This document shows positions 7,658 through 15,761 of a DNA stretch of 35,132 bases, piece by piece. The translations under genes were made by a program, and so were the position numbers. This DNA comes from JAVBRU01 sp031547595. GTDB taxonomy: Bacteria > Bacillota > Clostridia > Christensenellales > Aristaeellaceae. The notes beneath the pieces were generated by a model. The model saw only the letters and a list, made by a program, of their open reading frames with translations. It ran no database searches and was not told where the DNA came from. The first letter of the stretch is position 1. Each line of letters starts with the position of its first letter. Location of the stretch: contig JAVBRU010000025.1 in the NCBI GenBank assembly GCA_031547595.1, positions 1 to 35,132 on the forward strand. Reading direction: 5' to 3'.

Positions 7658-8980
7658 ATGAAAAAATGGATTCCCTGGCTGCTTTTGATCGTACTCACCC
7701 TCCCCGGTGCGCATGCGGAGCAGAAATATGATGCCATCCCGTACGCACTGCAGGTGCATCAGGAGATTTACCGCGAGTATATTCGGGACGACGCCTATAT
7801 TTCCCGCACCTACCCCACCAGCAATAGCCGCACCGTAGATGCCGAAATCCGCGAGCTGGTGGACGCCATGGCAGAGAAAAACCGTCCGTTGATCCCCGGT
7901 GGCAAGAGCGACCTGATGCCCATGTATCTGGATGTGGGCGCCACGATTTTCCGCACCGGCACCAAGTGGATGAGCTTTTTGACCATCGCGCGTGTGGCCT
8001 ATGAGCGCGAGCAGATTGCCGTGGACATGCAAACCCGCACCTTTGATATGGAAAGCGGAGAGCGCCTGACGTTGAAAGACGTGATTGCCGAAGACGGCTG
8101 GGACGTGCTCTGCAAGGCCGTTCGAGAGCAGCTGACGGCATACTTTCCCGGCCAGGCACCCAATGCCGATGTGCTGGACGCGCTGTGCACACGCGAGGCG
8201 CTGGAACAGGCGGATTTCACCCTCGGCGCGGCGCGGCTGATGCTGCATTACCGGGCGGACACGCTGTATCCCCGGCGAAACACCTTGATGCACGTGGCGC
8301 TTTATTATGCCGATATCCGCGCGTACATGACGCCGGAAGCCTTTGAACAGACCGACAACAGCCGCTATAAGATGATCGCCCTCACCTATGACGACGGCCC
8401 CGCGCGAGGCACCACCCAGAATTTGATCAACGTGCTGCGCAATAATGCCGCCGGAGCCACGTTTTTTGTGGTGGGCACCATGCTAAACAACAATCACGAC
8501 AACCTGATGCGCGAGCATGATGCTGGTTATGCGGTGCAGAGCCACAACTATTCCCACGAGTATAACAATCTGACCAGCGATAAGCTGTTTGCCTGGAAAG
8601 ACAAGCTGAACGAAACCCTGGCCTCACTGATTGGTACCCAAGCGCGCTATATGCGCCCGCCCGGCGGCCTTTATGAGCCGTATGCACGCGTGGAAATCGG
8701 CTATTCCCTCATATTATGGGATGCTGCTGCGGGGGATGCCAGCCAGGAGAAGGGCAATACCTCGCAAAACAAGTATGACCGCGTGATGGGCAACGCGCAT
8801 GATGGCGGCATTGTGCTGATGCACGACCTGAACGTCGATTGCCCGGAGTATACCCAGATGATTCTGGAGGGGCTGGAGCGTAAGGGCTATCTGTGCGTCA
8901 CGGTGGACGAGCTGTTTAGCAACTATGACATTCCCATGCTGGAGAATGTGATGTACCGCTCGGTATTGCCCATGTATTAA
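7658..8980 (+). CDS. Secreted polysaccharide deacetylase, PdaC-like
   Basis: 440 residues with a signal peptide (1-20, cleavage near AHA). Residues 30-225 resemble the DUF4163/DUF3298 region found before the catalytic domain in B. subtilis PdaC. The NodB domain follows from about 238: TYDDGP (Asp245/Asp246), SHNYSH (His296 and His300 as metal ligands), RPPGG (333-337, usually RPPYG) and LMHD (His389). It is expected to remove N-acetyl groups from peptidoglycan or another cell-surface polymer. I use ATG 7658 because the earlier in-frame ATG (7646) sits in the terminator tail and leaves no room for a ribosome binding site. It lies just ahead of a cytosolic flavoprotein, with eleven bases between them. 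Confidence 0.9.
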   Translation: MKKWIPWLLLIVLTLPGAHAEQKYDAIPYALQVHQEIYREYIRDDAYISRTYPTSNSRTVDAEIRELVDAMAEKNRPLIPGGKSDLMPMYLDVGATIFRTGTKWMSFLTIARVAYEREQIAVDMQTRTFDMESGERLTLKDVIAEDGWDVLCKAVREQLTAYFPGQAPNADVLDALCTREALEQADFTLGAARLMLHYRADTLYPRRNTLMHVALYYADIRAYMTPEAFEQTDNSRYKMIALTYDDGPARGTTQNLINVLRNNAAGATFFVVGTMLNNNHDNLMREHDAGYAVQSHNYSHEYNNLTSDKLFAWKDKLNETLASLIGTQARYMRPPGGLYEPYARVEIGYSLILWDAAAGDASQEKGNTSQNKYDRVMGNAHDGGIVLMHDLNVDCPEYTQMILEGLERKGYLCVTVDELFSNYDIPMLENVMYRSVLPMY

Positions 8981-8991
8981 GGAGTTTTTTG

Positions 8992-10575
8992 ATGCTGCGA
9001 GTTGCCAATCTGTCCGTCCCACTCGATGCGGCGCAGGACGCGCCGCTGCTTGCCGCGCTGCAAAAGCTGCGGCTGCCCAGGGAGCGGGTGGCCGCCTGGC
9101 GCATCGGCAAAAAGAGCGTGGATGCCAGGGACAAGGCCGATGTGCACTTTGTGATGGCGGTGGATGTGCAGCTGAACATTGATGAGGACGCGGTGCTGCA
9201 GCATCTGAAAGCCGGTATAGCTACCAAAATAGAAAAGAAAAGCGCGCTGAAGGTGCCGCCTGCGGCAAAGCGCATGCGCCCAGTAGTAGTGGGCATGGGG
9301 CCCTGCGGGCTGTTTGCGGCGCTATATTTGGCGAGGGCGGGGCTTCGCCCCCTGGTGCTGGAGCGCGGTGCACCGGTGGAAGAGCGCACACGCGATATCG
9401 TCGCTTTCCAATCAGGAAGTGATTTAAACCCCGACAGCAACGTGCAGTTTGGCGAGGGCGGCGCGGGTGCTTTTTCGGACGGCAAGCTAAGCACCGGCAT
9501 CAAGGACAAGCGCTGCCAGCAGGTGCTATACACGCTGGTAGAGCACGGCGCACCGGAGGAGATATTATACCTCGCGCATCCCCACATCGGCACCGATAAA
9601 TTGCCCGGTGTGGTGCGCTCCATCCGCCAGGAGATCGTGGCGCTGGGCGGGGAAGTGCGCTTCCATGCGCGGCTGACCGGCATCAAGGCCGAAAAAGGCC
9701 AAGTGACCGGCGTTATCTATGTTTGCAACGGCCAAAACGCGGAAGTACCGTGTGAGGAGCTGCTGCTGGCCATTGGTCACAGCGCGGCTGACACCCAGAA
9801 GCTGCTGCTGGACTCAGGGGTGGACATGGTGCAAAAACCGTTCTCCGTGGGCGTGCGCATCGAGCATCCCCAGCAGCTAATCAACCAGGCGCAGTATGGG
9901 CGGTTTGCCAAACACCCGGCCCTTGGCGCGGCGGAATATCACCTGAGCACCAAACTGCCGGATGGGCGCGGCGCGTACACGTTTTGCATGTGCCCCGGCG
10001 GCACGGTGGTGGCTGCGGCCAGCCGCGCGGGCGGCGTGTGCACCAACGGCATGAGCACCTTTGCCCGTGACGGCGTCAATGCCAATGCAGCGCTGCTGGT
10101 GGATGTGCGCACAGAAGATTTTATGGACGATCATCCGTTGGCGGGCTATGTGCTGCAGCGGCAGTGGGAGCAGCGCGCTTTCCAGGCAGGTGGCGGCAAC
10201 TATTTTGCGCCCGTGCAGCGGGTAGAGGATTTCCTTGTGCGCCGCGCCACAAAATCGCTTGGTGACGTGAAACCCAGCTATGCCCCCGGCGTCACCTGCA
10301 CGGACATACACAGTGTACTGCCGGATTATGCCTGCCGCGGTATTACGGCCGCGATTGCCGCGTTTGACAGACAGCTCAAGGGCTTTGCCATGCCGGATGC
10401 CGTGGTGACGGCGGTGGAGGCGAGGTCCTCCTGCCCGGTGCGCGTGCCGCGCGACGGTCACATGCAGACCAATATCGGTGGCCTGTATGCCCTGGGTGAG
10501 GGCGCGGGCTATGCGGGCGGCATCATGAGCGCCGCAGTGGACGGTCTGCGCGCTGCGGAAGGCCTGTGTCAGTAA
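8992..10575 (+). CDS. FAD-dependent dehydrogenase, COG2509 family
   Basis: 527 residues. A non-catalytic N-terminal domain (1-85) precedes the FAD-binding Rossmann motif GMGPCGLFAA at 101-110, then an LERG cofactor-binding turn, a DSNVQFGEGGAGAFSDGKLSTG block typical of this family, and a C-terminal LYALGEGAGYAGGIMSAAVDGL flavin-contact segment. COG2509 members are annotated as uncharacterised FAD-dependent dehydrogenases; the substrate is unknown. Start: ATG 8992 after GGAG (8981-8984); a TTG three bases earlier is less likely. It is probably co-transcribed with the deacetylase, but there is no evident functional link. Complete, with no missing cofactor motif. Confidence 0.9.
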   Translation: MLRVANLSVPLDAAQDAPLLAALQKLRLPRERVAAWRIGKKSVDARDKADVHFVMAVDVQLNIDEDAVLQHLKAGIATKIEKKSALKVPPAAKRMRPVVVGMGPCGLFAALYLARAGLRPLVLERGAPVEERTRDIVAFQSGSDLNPDSNVQFGEGGAGAFSDGKLSTGIKDKRCQQVLYTLVEHGAPEEILYLAHPHIGTDKLPGVVRSIRQEIVALGGEVRFHARLTGIKAEKGQVTGVIYVCNGQNAEVPCEELLLAIGHSAADTQKLLLDSGVDMVQKPFSVGVRIEHPQQLINQAQYGRFAKHPALGAAEYHLSTKLPDGRGAYTFCMCPGGTVVAAASRAGGVCTNGMSTFARDGVNANAALLVDVRTEDFMDDHPLAGYVLQRQWEQRAFQAGGGNYFAPVQRVEDFLVRRATKSLGDVKPSYAPGVTCTDIHSVLPDYACRGITAAIAAFDRQLKGFAMPDAVVTAVEARSSCPVRVPRDGHMQTNIGGLYALGEGAGYAGGIMSAAVDGLRAAEGLCQ

Positions 10576-10605
10576 ATTTAGCATCTTGTAAGAATCGGGC
10601 AGGAT

Positions 10606-10638
10606 TTTACTATGTGATCAGCGAACCTATTATGGTTC
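10606..10638 (+). promoter_or_regulatory. Promoter of the division operon, -10 inside a palindrome
   Basis: TTTACT (10606-10611) and TATTAT (10628-10633) are 16 bases apart. The -10 is exactly framed by GAACC (10623-10627) and GGTTC (10634-10638), a five-base inverted repeat that could be an operator covering the -10. Confidence 0.55.
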
Positions 10639-10666
10639 CCTTTAGTTAAAGGCAGGAGGAGCAACC

Positions 10667-12187
10667 ATGCAGCCGCAGCCCCCGTATGATCAGCAGCCGG
10701 AATCCCAATGGACCCCCGTGTATCCGGCCGGTCAGCAGTATGCGCCCCCGCCGGGGCAAGGGTATCAGCCTGGTCAGGCGACGCCGCCATTGCCTGTGGC
10801 AGCGCCGCCTTATGGTGCCCCACAGCCTGGCTATGCACCGCCGCCCCTCCAGCAACAAGACGCGCCCGGCTACCCCCCGCCCGGCCAGATGCCGCCGCAG
10901 CAACAGCCGCCCCAGCAGCCGCAACAGCAACCGCCCCCCGGTACGGACAACAACACCCCCTACACCGTGCCGCCCACCGGCTTTAAGCGCGTGCGCCCCA
11001 AGCAAAAAAACTCCAAGGGCGGCATGATCGCAATGATGCTGATCGTGGTGGCATTTGGCGTGATAGCGGCGCTGCGCTCCATATCCCCCGGTCAGTCGGC
11101 CTACGGGTATGTGCGCTCAGACTCGCTCAGCGCGGTGTATACAGGCGATGCGCTGGTGGTGCGCGATGAAACAGTGTTTACACAAGAAGGCGTGTCGCAG
11201 ATTGAATATGTGGCAGAAGAGGGTGCGGAGGTCAAGCGTACGGCTTCCATTTGCCTCGTCTATACCGCCGGGTTCAATCCCAAAGAGCTGACAACGCTGC
11301 GCAACTACCGCACCCAGATCAAGGAATACCACAAGACGCTGCTCAGCGCCCAGACCCAGGACGTAGCACTCAAACGCCTGGAGCAAAACGTGGTGGACCG
11401 TGCTTTGGAGGCGCAGCGGCTGGTACACGGCGCACGGGGCAGCCTGATTAACCAGGAAGTGCTGCTCACCTCCGCGATGCAGGAAAGACAGCTGTACCTC
11501 AAGCAAAAATACCCGGACGACCAGAAGCTGGCGCGCCTGTATGACGATGAGAACTCCCAGATGCAGCGCATATCCAGCTGGACCAAGCAGTTTTCCGCCT
11601 CGGTGGACGGGCTGGTCAGCTTCTATACGGACGGCTATGAAGTATCCCTCAACATGAAAACCTATCAGGATTTCACCCCTGCGCAAGTGCGCAACATGAT
11701 CGGCGGCGACATCCCGGCAGACCCGAATGCCACCCGCAACACCGTATCCATCTTCCGCATCGTGCGCAAGAATACCTGGTCTGTGTTGATGCTGTGCGAT
11801 GACCGGGAATGGAAACCCGTGCAGGGGCAAACGTATAAGCTGAGGATCGAAAGCTTTGACAACATCGTGGTCAATGCTACGGTGGAGGGCTTCACCCTCT
11901 CCGGGGGCGAGCTACTGGTGCGGCTGACCATCGACGATACGGCGGCGGTGTCAAACGTGCTGTACATCCGCTCCTGCAAGGTGGAGCTGGGGGAGAGTGT
12001 GAACGGCCTCACAGTGCCCAAGCGCGCCATCTACAACCAGAATGGCAAAGTGGGCGTGGTGCTGATGATTGAGGGCAGGCCCTTCTTCACCACCGTCACG
12101 GTGCTGGAGTATCAGGGCGAGGTAGCCTACATCATCCCCGACAACCCCTCGGTGCTCTATGAAGGGCTGACCGTGATGCTACACTAA
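10667..12187 (+). CDS. Membrane-anchored HlyD-like protein with Pro/Gln-rich cytoplasmic tail
   Basis: 506 residues. Residues 1-105 are almost only Pro, Gln, Gly, Ala and Tyr. A basic patch (FKRVRPKQKNSKGG) leads into one membrane helix (about 119-138); the rest is predicted outside. The extracellular part resembles HlyD-type adaptors: a beta segment with a lipoyl-like half (EYVAEEGAEVKRTASICLVY), an alpha-helical hairpin (about 190-310), a second half (SASVDGLVSFYTDGYE) and C-terminal beta domains. No ABC or RND partner is adjacent; the downstream genes are yggS-sepF-ylmG-divIVA, a setting in which clostridial genomes often carry such a protein. A division or envelope role is therefore plausible (inference). 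The ribosome binding site is GGAGGAG. Confidence 0.75.
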   Translation: MQPQPPYDQQPESQWTPVYPAGQQYAPPPGQGYQPGQATPPLPVAAPPYGAPQPGYAPPPLQQQDAPGYPPPGQMPPQQQPPQQPQQQPPPGTDNNTPYTVPPTGFKRVRPKQKNSKGGMIAMMLIVVAFGVIAALRSISPGQSAYGYVRSDSLSAVYTGDALVVRDETVFTQEGVSQIEYVAEEGAEVKRTASICLVYTAGFNPKELTTLRNYRTQIKEYHKTLLSAQTQDVALKRLEQNVVDRALEAQRLVHGARGSLINQEVLLTSAMQERQLYLKQKYPDDQKLARLYDDENSQMQRISSWTKQFSASVDGLVSFYTDGYEVSLNMKTYQDFTPAQVRNMIGGDIPADPNATRNTVSIFRIVRKNTWSVLMLCDDREWKPVQGQTYKLRIESFDNIVVNATVEGFTLSGGELLVRLTIDDTAAVSNVLYIRSCKVELGESVNGLTVPKRAIYNQNGKVGVVLMIEGRPFFTTVTVLEYQGEVAYIIPDNPSVLYEGLTVMLH

Positions 12188-12201
12188 GGGGGGGATCATC
12201 G

Positions 12202-12867
12202 ATGCTTGCAGAACGCGTGGCCGGGGTGCAAAGCATTCTGGCAAAGGAAAGTGCCCCCTGGGGGAGGGTTCCGCGGCTGATTGCCGTCACCAAGACGGTG
12301 CCGCCAGAAGACATCCTGCCCCTGTATAACCTGGGGATCAACCACATTGCGGAGAACCGCGTGCAGGATTTGCGCGAAAAATTGCCTGCTTTGGAAGGAA
12401 AATTTTCGGTTCACCTCATTGGAAGGTTGCAAACCAACAAAGTTAAATATATAATAAAGGATGTATGCCTCATCCATTCGGTGGACAACCTTCCTTTGGC
12501 CGAGGAAATCGACCGCCAGGCACAAAAACACGGCCTGGTGATGCCTGTATTATTGCAGGTGAATATTGCAAATGAAAGCCAGAAGGGCGGCATCGCCCCG
12601 GCAGAGCTGATGCCTCTCCTGCGCGCATGCGCGGCGCTTCCCGGTGTGAAGGTCAAAGGATTGATGACCATGATGCCCCTGGACGCGCCCCGTGACGAAA
12701 TCTCCTCGTGGTTTGCCGGTATGCGGTTGCTGCTTGATCATTGCCAGGAGATGGCGGTGCCGGGCACCGATATGACGGAGCTTTCGATGGGGATGTCGCA
12801 GGATTACGACCTGGCCGCACGTGCCGGCGCCACCATGGTGCGCGTTGGTTCTGCGTTGTTTCGATAA
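12202..12867 (+). CDS. ylmE: Pyridoxal-phosphate homeostasis protein YggS/YlmE
   Basis: 221 residues with a single-domain alanine-racemase-like TIM barrel. The PLP-binding lysine is Lys31 in IAVTKT; other family landmarks are GINHIAENRVQ, HLIGRLQTNKVKYI, QVNIANESQKGG, GLMTMMP and the C-terminal ELSMGMSQDYDLAARAGATMVRVGSALF. It binds PLP and influences vitamin B6 and amino-acid pools, with no known catalytic reaction. Family members sit next to sepF in most Firmicutes. A run of seven G (12188-12194) lies in its ribosome binding region. Of normal length. Confidence 0.96.
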   Translation: MLAERVAGVQSILAKESAPWGRVPRLIAVTKTVPPEDILPLYNLGINHIAENRVQDLREKLPALEGKFSVHLIGRLQTNKVKYIIKDVCLIHSVDNLPLAEEIDRQAQKHGLVMPVLLQVNIANESQKGGIAPAELMPLLRACAALPGVKVKGLMTMMPLDAPRDEISSWFAGMRLLLDHCQEMAVPGTDMTELSMGMSQDYDLAARAGATMVRVGSALFR

Positions 12868-12885
12868 AATAGGAGGACGCACAAC

Positions 12886-13932
12886 ATGGCGCTTAACGGC
12901 ACTTTCGACAAGATCAAACAGGCTTACAGCAACTTGACTTCCCGCTTTTTTTATGACGGCAATCCGCCGCAGCCCGCGCCTGCGCGGGAGTATGATTACG
13001 CCCAGCAGCAACAGCAGCCCCAGGCGTATGATCCCGCGCAGTACGCGCCGCAGATGCAATACGCACCGCAGCAGTATGCGCCCCAGCCGGACTATCAGCA
13101 GCAACCGCAATACGCGCCGCAGCAACAGCAGGTGTACGCCCCTGTTCAGCAGCAGTATCAGCCGCCGCAGCAACAATATCAGCAGCCCTATGCCGCCCCA
13201 GAACAGCCGCCGCCGCAGCCCTTCACCTCCCAGTACGCCGCGCAGTTCCAGCCGCCCCAGCGCAATCCCCGCGCAGGCCGACACGAGCCACAGGAGGAGC
13301 AAAACAACATCGTCAATTTCCCCACCGCGCAGGCGCAGCAATACCCTCCGCAGCAACAGGGTGTCCCCCAGCAGGGCGCGCCCATGCAGCCTCAGGGGAT
13401 GCCAGCCGCCGCTGTCAAGGTGATTCAGGCGCGCTCCCGTCAGGATTGCAACAATGCGATTCTGCTGCTCAACAACAGCGAGATCGTTGTATTCTCCATG
13501 GAATCGCTGACCGACGCCACCGAAATGCGCTTTTATATGGACATGCTCATTGGCGTGTGCTATTTGCTCAACGCATCCATCACCCGCGTATCCACGCGCG
13601 GCACGTACCTCCTGGCCCCTCAGCAGGTGTCTGTGCACACGGATGCCGCCACGCGCCAGATGAACAGCGCGCCCCGCACCCAGCAGCCCATGGCGCCCGC
13701 CGCAGGCTATCAAAACCGCGGCGCAAGCAGCTATTCGCAGCAGTTTGCAGCCCCCCAGCAGCCCTATAGCACCCAACAGCCCACGGGCTACTACGCACAG
13801 CGCGGGGGGGAGGAGTATCCCAATGCCCCTTTTTACGCACGCCCGGCCGCACCCCAACAGATGACCGGCAATTTTGATGCCCAGCCTGCGGGCTATGGCT
13901 ACGTGCCGGACGATGTGGCGGTAGACCAATAA
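12886..13932 (+). CDS. sepF: Cell division protein SepF with long Pro/Gln-rich extensions
   Basis: 348 residues, about twice the usual SepF length of about 150. The N-terminus (MALNGTFDKIKQAYSNLTSR) can form the membrane-binding amphipathic helix. Residues 24-175 are a linker rich in Gln, Pro, Tyr and Ala (repeated YAPQ/QQYQPP units). The conserved SepF core is at about 177-250 (KVIQARSRQDCNNAILLLNN, then FSMESLTDATEMRFYMDMLIG, then a TYLLAPQQVSV end). A further tail of about 100 residues (251-348) is again Gln/Pro/Tyr-rich. SepF tethers FtsZ to the membrane and shapes the division septum. It sits in the classic ylmE-sepF-ylmG-divIVA order; ribosome binding site AGGAGG. Both extensions remain in frame through repetitive DNA, which argues that they are translated. 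Confidence 0.93.
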   Translation: MALNGTFDKIKQAYSNLTSRFFYDGNPPQPAPAREYDYAQQQQQPQAYDPAQYAPQMQYAPQQYAPQPDYQQQPQYAPQQQQVYAPVQQQYQPPQQQYQQPYAAPEQPPPQPFTSQYAAQFQPPQRNPRAGRHEPQEEQNNIVNFPTAQAQQYPPQQQGVPQQGAPMQPQGMPAAAVKVIQARSRQDCNNAILLLNNSEIVVFSMESLTDATEMRFYMDMLIGVCYLLNASITRVSTRGTYLLAPQQVSVHTDAATRQMNSAPRTQQPMAPAAGYQNRGASSYSQQFAAPQQPYSTQQPTGYYAQRGGEEYPNAPFYARPAAPQQMTGNFDAQPAGYGYVPDDVAVDQ

Positions 13933-13959
13933 TCTATCCACACATCAGGAAGGAAGCAT

Positions 13960-14220
13960 ATGGTAGTATTTTCAATCCTCAGAAATCTGCTTTCCCTGTA
14001 CGCGTTTTTGCTTATCATCAACGCCGTACTGCCGTTGTTTATCAAAACACAGAAGCCGTGGATGACGGTGCTGGCCCGCATTTGCGAGCCTGCCGTGCGC
14101 TATGGCCGCGTGCTTGTGGCCAAGTTTTTGCCAAATAAACGCTGGCCGATCCATGCCGACTCCCTCTTTGCGGGGCTTTTGTGCTGGCTGTTGGCATTGA
14201 TTATCGGTATTTTTGGTTAA
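13960..14220 (+). CDS. ylmG: YggT/YlmG family membrane protein
   Basis: 86 residues: two membrane helices (about 5-25 and 68-85) flank a short loop with the family-type motif ARICEPAVRYGRVL. YlmG/YggT proteins are small membrane proteins linked to division and osmotic tolerance, of unclear molecular role. The ribosome binding site is AGGAAGGA. It follows sepF as in most Gram-positive division clusters. The ylmH gene (S4 RNA-binding protein) normally found between ylmG and divIVA is absent. Confidence 0.92.
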   Translation: MVVFSILRNLLSLYAFLLIINAVLPLFIKTQKPWMTVLARICEPAVRYGRVLVAKFLPNKRWPIHADSLFAGLLCWLLALIIGIFG

Positions 14221-14254
14221 TCCATAAATAACGCACCTGAAAGGAGCCATTCTG

Positions 14255-14800
14255 ATGCCTATTACCGTTTCCATGATCGAGGAAAAAGAATTTAAAATCA
14301 AGATGCGCGGCTATGACCCCGTGGAAGTAGACGAGTTCCTGGACGAGATTTGTGATGAGATGGTGATCATGCAAGAGGAGATCACCTCCTTGCAGTCCCG
14401 CGTTGCCCAAGGCGGCGCGCAGCGTGCTGCGGCGTTTGCCCCTGTGCCCCTGGCTGTGCCGGTGGTTGCGCCTGTTCCCACACCTATCCCTGCGCCTCTG
14501 CCTCTCCGGCAAGAGTCCGTGGCCGATCAGAACAGCGAGCAGGCCAAGCGCCTCTTGGAGCGCGCCCAGAAGTTCTATGATGACACCGTTGCTGAGGCCG
14601 AGCAAAAGGCAAAGGCCATCCTGAGCGGTGCGAATGCCCGCGTCACCAGCGGCTTGGAAGACCTGGAGTTGGAGCGCGATCAGCTGAAGGCCGAGATTGA
14701 GATGCTGCGCGCCACCGCCAAGGACTACCGCGCGCGCTTCCTGCGCCTGGTAGAAGACCAGCAGCATGTGCTCCATGCCGAAACAGAGCTGTTTGAATAA
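14255..14800 (+). CDS. divIVA: DivIVA-domain polar/septal organiser
   Basis: 181 residues. The N-terminal DivIVA domain is clear (IEEKEFKIKMRGYDPVEVDE, then FLDEICDEM), followed by a short coiled coil (32-50), a spacer of Ala/Pro/Val (about 53-88) and a long C-terminal coiled coil (95-180). DivIVA senses negative membrane curvature and organises the septum or poles. The Pro-rich spacer splits the two coiled coils and is another low-complexity insert in this operon. The ribosome binding site is AAAGGAG. The gene ends the operon, with a terminator 23 bases downstream. Confidence 0.94.
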   Translation: MPITVSMIEEKEFKIKMRGYDPVEVDEFLDEICDEMVIMQEEITSLQSRVAQGGAQRAAAFAPVPLAVPVVAPVPTPIPAPLPLRQESVADQNSEQAKRLLERAQKFYDDTVAEAEQKAKAILSGANARVTSGLEDLELERDQLKAEIEMLRATAKDYRARFLRLVEDQQHVLHAETELFE

Positions 14801-14822
14801 CTGGCAATCTGCCTGAATAAAC

Positions 14823-14869
14823 CCGCATGCAGCCTGAAAGCATCTGCGTTTCAGCGGCATGCGGTTTTT
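14823..14869 (+). terminator. Rho-independent terminator of the division operon
   Basis: CCGCATGC (14823-14830) pairs with GCATGCGG (14857-14864); an inner CTGAAA/TTTCAG pair extends the stem. A run of T at 14865-14869 follows. The next gene starts at 14889, which has its own ribosome binding site (TTGGAGG). Confidence 0.88.
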
Positions 14870-14888
14870 ACATCAATTGGAGGTACGT

Positions 14889-15761
14889 ATGAAACTTGGA
14901 GCCATTGAGCTGGGCGGCACCAAGATGGTGCTGGCTATCGCGGACGAACAACTGAATATCAAAAAACGCCAATCCTTGCCCACACTCACGCCGGAGGAAA
15001 CCGTGCCGAAAATGTTGGCTTTCTTTGCGGGCGAGGGTATCAGTGCGCTGGGCATGGGCAGCTTTGGTCCCGTGGATTTAAGCAAGCAGTCGCCCACGTA
15101 CGGGTATATCACCAGCACGCCCAAGTTGCCCTGGCGCATGTTTCCGCTGGTAGGCAGCATGCAGGATGCCCTTCAGGTGCCCTGCACGCTGGATACCGAT
15201 GTGAATGCCGCCGCGCTGTGCGAGGCACGCCTGGGCGCGGCCAAGGGACTGGACAGCTGCCTGTATGTGACGGTGGGCACTGGTGTTGGCGGCGGGCTGA
15301 TCTGCGAAAACCAATTGGTGCACGGGCTGATTCACCCGGAGTGGGGGCATATCCCGCTGGCGGCAAGAGCGGATGATCCCCTGCCCGGCGGCATTTGTCC
15401 GTATCACGGCGCGTGCCTGGAGGGCCTGGCCAGCGGCCCAGCCATAGAAATACGCTGGGGCGTTTCCGCAAAAGAACTGCTGCCCGGGCATCCGGCATGG
15501 GATTTGGAGGCACATTATCTGGCGCAGCTATGCGTCACCGCGCTGATGACGGTATCTGTAAAGCGCATCATCCTGGGCGGCGGTGTGATGGCGCAGGCGC
15601 ACCTTTTCCCCCTCATCCGGCAAAAGGTGCAAACCATGCTGGGCGGCTATTTGTGTTCGCCCACGATTGACGCAATCGATACGCTGATCGTGCCCCCCGC
15701 CTGCTATCCCGATAGCGGGCTAATGGGTTCGCTGCTTCTGGCAAAGGAGCTGCTGACATGA
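14889..15761 (+). CDS. ROK-family sugar kinase, probable fructokinase
   Basis: 290 residues. The ATP phosphate-1 motif is IELGGTKMVLAIA near the N-terminus; DTDVNAAAL carries the catalytic Asp, followed by YVTVGTGVGGGLI. The ROK zinc motif is present: HPEWGHIPL then CPYHGACLEGLASGPAI. This HxxGxC-xxHGxCxEG layout is that of B. subtilis GmuE/YdhR-type fructokinases, so fructose (or another hexose) phosphorylation is likely. Start ATG 14889 follows GGAGG; an upstream frame extension into the terminator is rejected. The last codons overlap mscS by four bases, so the two are translationally coupled, although the functional link is obscure. Confidence 0.88.
   Translation: MKLGAIELGGTKMVLAIADEQLNIKKRQSLPTLTPEETVPKMLAFFAGEGISALGMGSFGPVDLSKQSPTYGYITSTPKLPWRMFPLVGSMQDALQVPCTLDTDVNAAALCEARLGAAKGLDSCLYVTVGTGVGGGLICENQLVHGLIHPEWGHIPLAARADDPLPGGICPYHGACLEGLASGPAIEIRWGVSAKELLPGHPAWDLEAHYLAQLCVTALMTVSVKRIILGGGVMAQAHLFPLIRQKVQTMLGGYLCSPTIDAIDTLIVPPACYPDSGLMGSLLLAKELLT

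Noticed and set aside
13804..13810. Run of G in the sepF tail as a phase-variation tract
   Set aside because: Seven bases is short for slippage and the frame stays open on both sides; mentioned only as a place to check reads.
12550..13941. Long antisense frame (463 codons) opposite sepF and yggS
   Set aside because: Very Leu/Arg-rich, no ribosome binding site, and a mirror of the Gln/Pro-rich repeats on the plus strand; sepF and yggS are clearly real.
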